Shown piece after piece: positions 1 to 5,779 of a stretch of DNA of 6,511 nucleotides. Numbering within the stretch: position 1 is the first letter of the stretch; each line of letters begins with the position of its first letter. Source of the stretch: Patescibacteria group bacterium UBA5194 (GTDB lineage: Bacteria > Patescibacteriota > Gracilibacteria > BD1-5 > UBA6164); assembly GCA_002412935.1 (NCBI GenBank), contig DHWA01000059.1, positions 1-6,511 on the forward strand. The letters run 5' to 3'. The notes below the pieces were generated by a model, which was not told the DNA's origin, did not search any database, and worked only from the letters and a program-made list of their open reading frames with translations. The position numbers were made by a program, and so were the translations under genes.

Positions 1-227
1 TTTGAACAATGGTTTCAAATCCACCATATGGTATAAGATTAAAGGATGAAGATTTAGAAAAATTGTATTCTGATCTAGCTTCTTTATTTAATAAGAATAA
101 AGAATTAAAATGATGAATAATTACAAATTACCAATTTTGAGAATTATTGAAGAGTCATTATAAAAAAAGAAAGGTTTATAATTGACAAGAACTTTGTTAT
201 TTTTATATAAAAAGTAATTCTTTATAG
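1..227 (+). CDS. 23S rRNA (guanine-N2)-type methyltransferase, RlmL-like, 3' end only
   Basis: The first complete codon is at base 3 and the frame runs 74 codons to TAG; the 5' part lies outside the window. Seen: TMVSNPPYGIRL near the start of the fragment is the catalytic motif IV (NPPY) of class I SAM-dependent amino-methyltransferases. The end, KKRKVYNGQELCYFY, matches the conserved tail of the THUMP-domain RlmL/YpsC family (usually 'KKRKLYNG..C.YYQY'). Family members transfer a methyl group from S-adenosylmethionine to N2 of a guanosine in 23S rRNA, in the cytoplasm. Three glycines are written TGA, including a TGA-TGA pair at bases 111-116. A weak terminator may follow. A DNA adenine methylase is less likely because of the C-terminal YNG motif. 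Confidence 0.82.
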
Positions 228-249
228 AGATTAAATGCTTAAAAAGTGG

Positions 250-272
250 ACAATAATTACTAATTGTTTTTT
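250..272 (+). terminator. possible weak intrinsic terminator of the methyltransferase gene
   Basis: ACAAT (250-254) can pair with ATTGT (263-267), and a run of Ts follows to 272. The stem is only 5 bp apart from flanking G-T wobble pairs, so this is a weak call. Its position between a stop codon and the next promoter fits. Confidence 0.35.
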
Positions 273-285
273 AAAATAAAAAGAT

Positions 286-313
286 TTGACTTTATATATA
301 ATCTAATTATATT
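286..313 (+). promoter_or_regulatory. sigma-70-type promoter of the regulator gene at 350
   Basis: A -35 TTGACT (286-291) and a -10 TATATT (308-313) are separated by 16 nt. The spacing equals that of the rpsF promoter in this window. A transcript would start near 320 and have a leader of about 30 nt with no Shine-Dalgarno sequence. In such AT-rich DNA partial matches arise by chance, but the near-consensus -35 is informative. Confidence 0.5.
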
Positions 314-349
314 TAACAAGAAAACTTATTATAGTTTAATAATTAAAAA

Positions 350-1420
350 ATGATACAAACTCAGCCAATAAATGACCAAAAACTTATAGATATCTTTAAA
401 AAAGTTTTGAGTTCTTTATGAGAAAAAGAACAAAATGTAATTTCTAGAAGAATTTGATTAACTTGAGAGAGAGAGACTTTGCAGTCTATTTGAAATTCAT
501 TTTCACCAAATATAACTAGAGAAAGAGTTAGGCAAATAGAAGATAGTTGAATTAAAAAAATGGGGAGAATTATAAAAGCAACAGATTTAACAGTTATTCA
601 AGATAAATCTAAAGAGATTATAGATTTACATTCATGACTTATTACAAAAGACAAACTTATTAATACATTAATAAGAGAACTAAACCTTAAACCTGATATA
701 AATTCATCTGTATTAGAAATCGTTATTCAAGCTGATTATAATATAATTAAATCAAAACCTAAATTATGAGTTAGAACATATTTTAGTATTCCAAATATAG
801 GTAAAAAAGAAGTTGATTCTATACATATTGAATCTTTGAAAATATTGAAAAGAAAAAGCGATGTAATGAATAAAGAAACTTTATATGGTATGATAAAAGA
901 TACTTTATCAAATAGTATAAAATGATTAAATATTGTTTTAATAGACAATGTTGTAGATATATTTGAAGATCTAGTAAAATGAGAAGATTCTCTTATATGA
1001 CTTGCATCATGGAAAATACTTAATCCTAAAACTCTAAAAGATAAAGCTTTTTATGTACTTAAAAAAGATAAAGTACCTATGCATTTTGTAGATATTTCAA
1101 ATAAAATAACTGTATATCTATGAGATAAAGTTAAAATAAATACTATACATAATGAACTGATTAGAAATAATGAATTTATACTTATTGGAAGAGGTATTTA
1201 TGCATTAAAAGAATGGGGATTTACACCTTGAACTATTATAAATGTTATAACTGATATTCTTACAAAAAATAAAGACCCAATGACTACAGAGGATATAATA
1301 AAAGAAGTATTGAAAGTTAGAAATGTAAAAAGAACAACTATATATATGAATTTACAAAATAAAAAAGTAATTGAAAGAGTTTGAAGAAATTTTTATCAAT
1401 TGAAAAATAATAAAAAATAA
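350..1420 (+). CDS. sigma-70 region-4-like / HARE-HTH transcription regulator
   Basis: 356 residues read with UGA = Gly (13 TGA and 6 GGN glycines). Residues ~18-72 resemble sigma-70 region 4, the -35-recognition helix-turn-helix: 'EKEQNVISRRIGLTGE' then 'SPNITRERVRQIEDSGIKK', close to the family's 'TRERVRQIE'. Residues ~215-292 ('NPKTLKDKAFYVLKKDKVP', 'MHFVDIS', 'RGIYALKEWG') form a HARE-HTH, the winged helix also found in the RNA polymerase delta subunit. Residues ~294-352 look like another winged helix ('TTIYMNLQNKKVIERVG'). Sigma regions 2 and 3 are absent, so it is probably not a stand-alone sigma factor; a DNA- or RNA-polymerase-binding cytoplasmic regulator is inferred. This architecture recurs in Patescibacteria. 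ATG 350 is chosen because the homology begins soon after it. Promoter and terminator make it monocistronic. Confidence 0.85.
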
Positions 1421-1436
1421 TAAAAAAATGTGTATT

Positions 1437-1480
1437 AAAAAGGAATATTAAGTATTATTATACCAAATATTCCTTTTTTT
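1437..1480 (+). terminator. intrinsic terminator of the regulator gene
   Basis: A perfect 13-bp stem pairs 1437-1449 (AAAAAGGAATATT) with 1466-1478, with a 16-nt loop. The T-run 1474-1480 overlaps the 3' arm. It begins 16 nt after the regulator's TAA. Confidence 0.85.
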
Positions 1481-1483
1481 ATT

Positions 1484-1594
1484 ATGTTGAATAAAAATAT
1501 ATTATTTACAAAAAAACTAAATCTTATTATTTTTACTTTAATTTTTACTACTTTTAGTATTATAGTATTTTTTTTATTTATTTTTTATAAATAG
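1484..1594 (+). other. T-rich spacer containing a possible 36-codon hydrophobic ORF
   Basis: Between the terminator and the rpsF promoter lies T-rich DNA without a recognised gene. It contains an ATG-started frame of 36 codons (MLNKNILFTKKLNLII...FFLFIFYK), with a Lys/Asn-rich start and one hydrophobic helix, as in small membrane peptides. Poly-T DNA gives Phe/Leu/Ile by chance, there is no ribosome binding site, and the ATG sits just behind a terminator. It is most likely spacer. Confidence 0.15.
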
Positions 1595-1611
1595 ATTCTC
1601 ATATTTTTCTT

Positions 1612-1639
1612 TTGACAAAACCAAATTATTTTTTAAAAT
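1612..1639 (+). promoter_or_regulatory. promoter of the rpsF-ssb-rpsR operon
   Basis: A perfect -35 TTGACA (1612-1617), a 16-nt spacer and a -10 TAAAAT (1634-1639). The predicted start near 1646 gives a leader of about 73 nt before the rpsF ATG. It is the best promoter match seen in the window, as expected for a ribosomal protein operon. Confidence 0.75.
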
Positions 1640-1643
1640 GTAT

Positions 1644-1702
1644 TTGCTTTTTATAAAAAGGCAATTTATTTATATCCTTCCAGATTTTATTAACCTGGAT
1701 AT
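1644..1702 (+). promoter_or_regulatory. structured rpsF leader, candidate S6:S18 autoregulatory RNA
   Basis: Two hairpins can form. The first pairs 1644-1651 with 1657-1664 (8 bp, one G-T), but it begins at about the predicted transcription start and may be incomplete in the RNA. The second pairs ATAT (1672-1675) with ATAT (1699-1702) and CCAG (1680-1683) with CTGG (1695-1698), leaving a one-sided CCTT bulge (1676-1679) and an 11-nt loop. In many bacteria the S6:S18 complex binds a bulged stem in this leader and represses its own operon. The conserved CCG of that motif is not evident, so the assignment is inference. Confidence 0.4.
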
Positions 1703-1708
1703 TAACCC

Positions 1709-1715
1709 AAAGGAA
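1709..1715 (+). promoter_or_regulatory. rpsF: ribosome binding site that sets the rpsF start
   Basis: AAGGAAA lies 3 nt before ATG 1719, with AGGA at 1711-1714. An in-frame ATG at 1638 overlaps the -10 box and would add 27 residues with no S6 homology, so 1719 is the start. No other plus-strand gene here has a comparable Shine-Dalgarno-like sequence. Confidence 0.65.
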
Positions 1716-1718
1716 ACT

Positions 1719-2003
1719 ATGAAAAATTATGAACTGATGCTTATAATCAATCCTAACGCTTCTGAGGATGACAGAACTGTTGCCTTAGATAATGTTAAAG
1801 GTTTAATTGAAAAATCTTCTTGAAAAATTGTTAAAGAAGATATTTGGTGAGAAAAAAAGATGGCATATAAAATCAATAATTCAGCAAAAGGATTTTATGC
1901 TTTATATACTCTAGAACTAGATGGTAAAGAAATTAAAAATATAACAAAAGAAGTTAACTTAAATAAAAATATATGGAGACATATGTTTGTTCTACAAGAT
2001 TAA
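1719..2003 (+). CDS. rpsF: 30S ribosomal protein S6
   Basis: 94 residues, slightly short for S6 (about 95-135). S6 binds the platform of the 30S subunit as a heterodimer with S18. Seen: the N-terminal strand MKNYELMLIINPNAS; the central 'GKIVKEDIWGEKKMAYKI', matching the family's 'G.v...e.WG.R.LAY.I'; and a C-terminal 'NIWRHMFV' in place of the usual '..vlRhlvv'. Both glycines in the central block (residues 35 and 44) are TGA, one directly after a genuine Trp TGG, which is clean evidence for UGA = Gly. First gene of the operon; ssb follows after 33 nt. Likely controlled by the leader hairpin upstream. Confidence 0.95.
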
Positions 2004-2036
2004 TTTGAATTTAATTTATAACTTATTTTAATAAAG

Positions 2037-2450
2037 ATGAGAACAGTTAATAAAGTAATCCTTATTGGAAACATAACAAGAGATCCTTCGATTAAAATTA
2101 CTGAAAAAGATAAAAAAATAGCATTATTTACAATTGCTACAAATAGATATTATAAAACAGCTGACTGAGAAAATAAAAGTGAATCTGAATTTCACAATTG
2201 TGTAGCTTGGGGAAATCTAGCTGATAGAGTTGAGAAATTTTTAGTAAAATGAAAACTTGTTTATGTTGAATGAAGACTTAGAACAAGAGTTATAGATAAA
2301 GAAGATTCTACAAAAGTTTATAAAACTGAAATAGTTGTTTCAAATCTTATATTTTTAAATAAGAGATCTGATTTTGAAGAAGGAGCTAGTACTGATGAAT
2401 TAGATGCAATAGATGATGAAATTACTCACACAGATGATGATAAATTTTAA
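2037..2450 (+). CDS. ssb: single-stranded DNA-binding protein
   Basis: 137 residues. SSB coats single-stranded DNA in replication, repair and recombination. The OB-fold spans ~1-108: 'VNKVILIGNITRDPSIK', 'IALFTIATNRYYK', 'EFHNCVAWGNLADRVEKFL', 'LVYVEGRLRTR', 'YKTEIVVSNLIFL'. A short acidic tail ends DDDKF-COOH, a variant of the DDDIPF-like tip that recruits partner proteins, with the terminal Phe kept. Gly44, 72 and 79 are TGA; the last two are the near-invariant glycines of 'KGKLVYVEGRL'. Middle gene of the operon, between rpsF and rpsR as in most bacteria. No Shine-Dalgarno sequence precedes the ATG. Confidence 0.95.
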
Positions 2451-2455
2451 TATTT

Positions 2456-2476
2456 TTTAGTATAATTTATACTAAA
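2456..2476 (+). repeat. perfect inverted repeat between ssb and rpsR
   Basis: TTTAGTATA (2456-2464) and TATACTAAA (2468-2476) form a 9-bp stem with a 3-nt loop in the 51-nt ssb-rpsR spacer. No T-run follows on the plus strand, so it is not a normal terminator. It may stabilise or process the mRNA, or be chance in AT-rich DNA. Its left arm contains TATAAT (2461-2466) with no convincing -35. Confidence 0.45.
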
Positions 2477-2501
2477 TACTTAATACCTAATAATTAAATA
2501 T

Positions 2502-2717
2502 ATGACTACTAAATGCCCTTTAGAATGAATAGAAATAGATTACAAAAATGTAGATCTATTGAGTAAATATATAACTAAATTTGGTAAAATAGTACCTAGA
2601 TACTATTCTAAAGTTAGCTTAAAAAACCAAAAGAAATTAGCAACTGCTATAAAAAGAGCTAGAATGATGGCTTTACTACCATTTGTTAAATGATATGATG
2701 TAAATTTTCATTCTTAG
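2502..2717 (+). CDS. rpsR: 30S ribosomal protein S18
   Basis: 71 residues, normal for S18. S18 pairs with S6 on the 30S platform. Seen: 'IDYKNVDLLSKYIT' (family 'IDYKD..LL..fi'), 'GKIVPRYYSKVSLKNQKKL' (family 'GKI.PRR.tG.s.k.Qr.l') and 'AIKRARMMALLPFV', the family signature. Gly9 and Gly64 are TGA. The usual RR after P is RY here. Last gene of the operon, with a strong terminator starting 9 nt after the stop. Confidence 0.95.
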
Positions 2718-2726
2718 TATAACATC

Positions 2727-2765
2727 AAAAAGAGATTAGATTTTAAAAATCTAATCTCTTTTTTT
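2727..2765. terminator. bidirectional terminator between convergent units
   Basis: A perfect 17-bp stem pairs 2727-2743 with 2747-2763 around a 3-nt TAA loop. Plus-strand Ts run 2759-2765 and end rpsR transcription. On the minus strand the A-run 2727-2731 becomes a T-run, so the same hairpin can end the T4 transcript, whose stop is at 2809. Confidence 0.9.
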
Positions 2766-2808
2766 GGATTTAAAACTTTATTAACTTTAAATCAAATCAA
2801 GATTTCTC

Positions 2809-4038
2809 CTATTTTCTTTTTGTTTTCTTTAAGATTAATCTAAATCATATTATCAAAACTATTATTGCTCCTATTATCCAAAAATAATTTATAGATTGAT
2901 TTCATTCTATTTTTTTTGGTTCTTCTATTTTTATTTCAGTTTTTATTACATTTTCTTCATTTGTTGTAACTCAAGTATTTATTTCTTGCTCTTGAATATT
3001 TCAAGTTAAAGTAGTATTATTTACTCAATTAGAGTCTTGTATAACTCAATTTATTTCCTTTTTTATAATATCAGGTAATATCGTAGATATTTTTGGAGAA
3101 TATGTAGTTTTTGTACTGTTTGTACTTGGTTTTACATAGACAATCTTTGTCTCTTGTGCTTTATTTTCTACTTTATCTATTGCACTTCAAGAAACAGTTT
3201 CTGTTTTTCAAGTAGAAGCTATTGGTTTATGTCTTAAATCTGGAAAATCATGTAGTATTTGTTTTTCAACTGTATTCATTATTAAAGTTAGTTGATTTTC
3301 AGTAATTCAAGACTTAAATTCTTGTATTTGTTTATCACTTGCTCAACTACAAACGGGTGAATTATCAGCATTATATTCATCTTGTCAGTATCTAAGTATA
3401 GTATTATCTTTTTGATTAAGTACTGCATAGAAGTCATTTCACTCATTTATTTGTGTAGTGATTTTTCAATCAGTACTATCTATTTGAAACCGTCATTCTC
3501 AAGCTCATAGACAAAGTGATATATCTTTTCAAGAAAAATATTCTCTTCATCATACTATATATGTTTCTTCTCCATTTTTTACTTTTATACCTAAATTTAG
3601 TCAGCATGTGTCTGTAAAACTTCTTGATATATTTTCTACTTTTCAAGATACTTTGCATTTATCTGCCCAATTATATTCATCATATGATGGAGATCAATCT
3701 GCAGTAATAGGACAATCAGGTAGTTCTTTTTCATATTTTAAAAACGAATCTTTTCATTGCTCTATTATCCATGCATCAGAATATTGTGCTATTATATACA
3801 TTTGATCTCAAACTTTTGGCAGTTGTCATCAAGAAAATGCATAAAATCAATTTTCACATCCACTACCATATCAAACCTCATTTTTCTCTAATCATCTAAT
3901 TACATAATCTCTTGTTCAATTATTTAACCTAAATCTATAATAATATCAACAATTATGGATTGTCATATCTCATCAAATTATTTTATTTATAGTTCCAGAT
4001 GCTTTACATGTTATTGTAGGATCATATACATTTTCCAT
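2809..4038 (-). CDS. T4: membrane-anchored protein with two tandem 4-Cys domains
   Basis: 409 residues with many TGA glycines; no named family recognised. Residues 11-109 and 128-230 are repeats of one domain: each starts C-K-x-S-G-x-[IV] and has four cysteines (11, 30, 61, 109 and 128, 145, 176, 230), with a shared 'PKVGD..Y'/'NEGNDFY' block and 'IxxxGxD'. The same domain occurs once in T1, T2 and T3. Residues ~265-384 are a Ser/Thr/Asn-rich stalk, 385-403 a transmembrane helix, and the end is KKTKRK. Even cysteine numbers and a basic cytoplasmic tail suggest an extracellular ectodomain. However, ATG 4038 gives no signal peptide and an in-frame TAA lies 9 nt upstream. Codon 183 is CGG, Arg or possibly Trp. 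M1 ends 5 nt before it. Function unknown; a surface receptor or adhesin is a guess. Confidence 0.8.
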
Positions 4039-4043
4039 ATTTA

Positions 4044-4256
4044 TTAATTAGATATTATTATTTTTACTAATGCATTTATTCATGGTTGTATACTTTTATT
4101 ATAGTATAAAGAACTTATATTATAATCTATACTTGAACCATAATAAGGTGTTGTTCATCAATAAGTAGTAACATTATATAATTCTCAATATCATAAATTA
4201 ACTCTAACAATCTGTTTTGTATTAGTAGTATCATTATAATATCAAAATGCTACCAT
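4044..4256 (-). CDS. M1: ~70-residue module protein, possibly 5'-truncated
   Basis: 70 residues from ATG 4256. Seen: 'FGYYNDTTNTKQIVRVNLGYG' and a C-terminal 'SSIDYNISSLYYNKS...LVKIIISN'. It aligns end to end with M2 (5539-5757) and M3 (6357-6511), and all three stop at the same alignment position. The frame stays open 11 codons upstream to a TAA at 4290-4292, and 'RFVVLG' there resembles 'KFGVVP' upstream of M2, so homology precedes the ATG and the gene has probably lost its 5' end. No signal peptide, helix or known family is recognised. T4 starts 5 nt after the stop, suggesting co-transcription. Translation from the ATG is not proven. Confidence 0.5.
4099..4133. repeat. 35-nt direct repeat, copy in M1 (partner 6412-6446)
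   Basis: About 29 of 35 bases match 6412-6446 without gaps. It encodes the conserved 'SIDYN..SLYYN' part of M1 and M3. Confidence 0.6.
4206..4248. repeat. 43-nt direct repeat, copy in M1 (partner 5692-5734)
   Basis: By eye 40 of 43 bases match 5692-5734 in the same orientation. It encodes the GYYNDT.NTKQIV stretch shared by M1 and M2, the best conserved DNA between the two copies. It could support recombination between units. Confidence 0.8.
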
Positions 4257-4303
4257 TGCATGTGATTTATTTCATAATACTACAAATCTTTATTGTAATC
4301 AAG

Positions 4304-4331
4304 ATTATATAAATTGCTAATTTTTGGATTA
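4304..4331 (-). promoter_or_regulatory. possible promoter for the M1-T4 unit
   Basis: Read on the minus strand, a TATAAT -10 lies at 4309-4304, but the -35 region (near 4326-4332, TTAATC/TAATCC) is poor. A promoter is expected here because the terminator just upstream (4331-4367) would cut M1-T4 off from transcription through T3. Weak support. Confidence 0.25.
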
Positions 4332-4367
4332 AAAAAATAGAGTGTTTTTTTATTCACTCTACTTTTT
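4331..4367 (-). terminator. intrinsic terminator after T3
   Basis: On the minus strand, TAGAGTG (4361-4355) pairs with CACTCTA (4344-4338) across a 10-nt A-rich loop, followed by a T-run at 4337-4331. Five A-T pairs and a G-T pair from 4362-4367 lengthen the stem. It splits the array into two transcription units, about 50 nt after T3's stop. Confidence 0.75.
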
Positions 4368-4418
4368 AGGGGGCAGTTCAGATTTCATTCTATTTTTTAT
4401 TAAACAATTCAGTTAAGC

Positions 4419-4931
4419 TTACTTTTTTAATTTGTTTAGTGTCTTGTAAATCAATACTAAAAGTAAAACTATAACTAAAATTAATCATCAAAGATAATAA
4501 ATACTATTTTTTGAGTTAAATATCTCATTTTTGTGGTCTTGTAAAACTAATTTATAATAAATATCTTGAAGTTCTGTTGTATTTTTTATATTTGGTTTAC
4601 ATGCCTCTAAATTAGGATATTTTTTAAAATCATAGTTCTCTTTGGAAATTATTAAATTATTTTCACTATCAATTAAAAATTTCTCATTTTTTCAAGTTTG
4701 ATTAACAAAATCTTTATTAAACTTTTCATAAAATCCATCATATGTGCATTCATCAACTAATATATCAGAATTAAATGAATAATATCAATTCTCTCACTTT
4801 AATATAACTTTTATATCTTGAAAACACTGTTCTTGTTTTTCTCATAAATCTATTTTTATGATTTTTCAGCTTATAATACATTTTTGCATTTTTGATACTT
4901 CAGCATCAATTACTTCTTGTGGTAATGCCAT
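4419..4931 (-). CDS. T3: single 4-Cys domain protein with C-terminal membrane anchor
   Basis: 170 residues, no named family recognised. It begins MALPQEVIDAEVSKMQ and then CIISGKI, the C-x3-G-x-[IV] start of the array's cysteine domain; Cys are at 18, 36, 62 and 111. Residues 144-162 are a transmembrane helix, followed by the tail KTLNKLKK. The end 'LIYKTLNKLKK' matches T2's 'LIYKKLKKYKK', and the DNA for it is nearly identical (4438-4454 against 5018-5034, 16/17). No signal peptide: an in-frame TAA directly precedes the ATG. The 67 nt to T2 hold, in another frame, a hydrophobic Leu/Ile/Asn run that could be a signal peptide lost by frameshift, though AT-rich DNA gives such runs by chance. 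Probably a surface protein if exported. Confidence 0.75.
4438..4454. repeat. 17-nt direct repeat at the 3' end of T3 (partner 5018-5034)
   Basis: 16 of 17 bases match 5018-5034 at the equivalent point of T2. It encodes the LIYK junction between the transmembrane helix and the tail, and reflects the shared origin of the two genes. Confidence 0.6.
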
Positions 4932-4998
4932 TTATAATAAAATTAATTAGTAAATTAATTAATAACTTGTTGTTGTATCATCAATAAAAAGCAAATTA

Positions 4999-5526
4999 CT
5001 ACTTTTTGTATTTTTTTAGTTTCTTGTAAATCAACATAATAAATAAAGTTACTAGTAAGATAAATACTCAAACATAATAAATTATATATTTATTTTTCTC
5101 ATTATTATTAATGTTATTATTTATATAACATTTTTTTAAATTATTAAAATAGTTTTTTTTATCAGAGTAAGAAATAGCTAAGGGATCTGGCAATTTATTA
5201 TTTAAATGTTCTTCAACTATCTTAAATGAATAATATTTATTATTATTTAAATTGTATGATTCAATTATTTCATAGTTAATTATTCAAGAAATTTCTTGTT
5301 TTAACTTATTTAAACATTCTTGATTTTTAATAATTAATCAATTAAGATTATATAACTTTCATTTATCATTTACTATAAACTTAACTAAATCAAAGCACTT
5401 ATTATTACTTTTTAAAATTTCATTATTTTCAACTTTTCACTCAACTGTACAATAAAATCATGGTATATCAGCATAAGTATTTATTTTTATTACCAGTAAT
5501 AAAAATAATATAAATATTTTTATCAT
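4999..5526 (-). CDS. T2: secreted-type I membrane protein with one 4-Cys domain
   Basis: 175 residues, no named family recognised. It is the only array member with a clear signal peptide: MIKIFILFLLLVIKINTYA, with a likely cut before Asp20. The domain starts C26TVEGKV, with further Cys at 44, 71 and 133. A transmembrane helix (~147-167) and the basic tail KKLKKYKK end the protein. Together these predict an N-out, C-in protein with a ~125-residue ectodomain and two possible disulfides. The ectodomain is rich in Asn, Lys and Ile, as AT-rich codons dictate. M2 ends 12 nt upstream of the ATG. Of the T genes this one is most likely complete and is the best template for judging the others. Confidence 0.82.
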
Positions 5527-5538
5527 AAAATAATTTAA

Positions 5539-5757
5539 TTAATATTTAATTTCAAATTTTGTTACTCAGTTTGCTTTATGACTTGAACTAGAATTATAAT
5601 ATATTGAGTCTAAATTAATTTCATAATCTGAATACCAATAAGTGTTATTAGTATTTGGAACATTTGTTTTTCACCATCACATGTTTGTTTTAACTATTTG
5701 TTTTGTATTAGCAGTATCATTATAATATCAAAATATTAAAGTAGAAAATGCTACTTT
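5539..5757 (-). pseudogene. M2: module fragment without a start codon
   Basis: Open for 72 codons between TAA 5758-5760 and TAA 5539-5541. It contains 'FGYYNDTANTKQIVKTNMGWG' and 'YEINLDSIYYNSS...VTKFEIKY', homologous to M1 and M3. There is no ATG before the one inside TNMGWG, so a start is lacking. Upstream, across the in-frame TAA, 'KFGVVP' resembles 'RFVVLG' at the same place in M1, a trace of the lost 5' region. That trace overlaps the end of T1 (stop 5780), as if T1's 3' end had joined onto a truncated M gene. Translation from a non-ATG start or coupled to T1 cannot be excluded, and the long intact frame argues against old decay. Confidence 0.5.
5692..5734. repeat. 43-nt direct repeat, copy in M2 (partner 4206-4248)
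   Basis: By eye 40/43 identical to the M1 copy, in the same orientation; see 4206-4248. Confidence 0.8.
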
Positions 5758-5779
5758 TTATGGAACAACTCAAAATTTC

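Noticed and set aside
736..948. Minus-strand open frame of 70 codons
   Set aside because: It is antisense to the regulator gene, whose plus frame is open for 356 codons with clear domains. The reverse frame has no motif and reflects AT-rich composition.
1638..1718. In-frame ATG at 1638 as the start of rpsF, adding 27 residues
   Set aside because: The added residues have no S6 homology, the ATG overlaps the -10 box, and ATG 1719 has an AAGGAAA ribosome binding site and begins with the family's MKNYELMLI start.
3476..3805. Open frames at 3476-3658 (minus) and 3608-3805 (plus)
   Set aside because: Both overlap T4 in other frames. T4 is supported by two aligned domain copies, a transmembrane helix and paralogs.
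4940..4965. AATTAATT-type inverted repeat between T2 and T3 as a terminator
   Set aside because: AATTAATT is self-complementary and expected in such AT-rich DNA. There is no GC-containing stem and no clear T-run.
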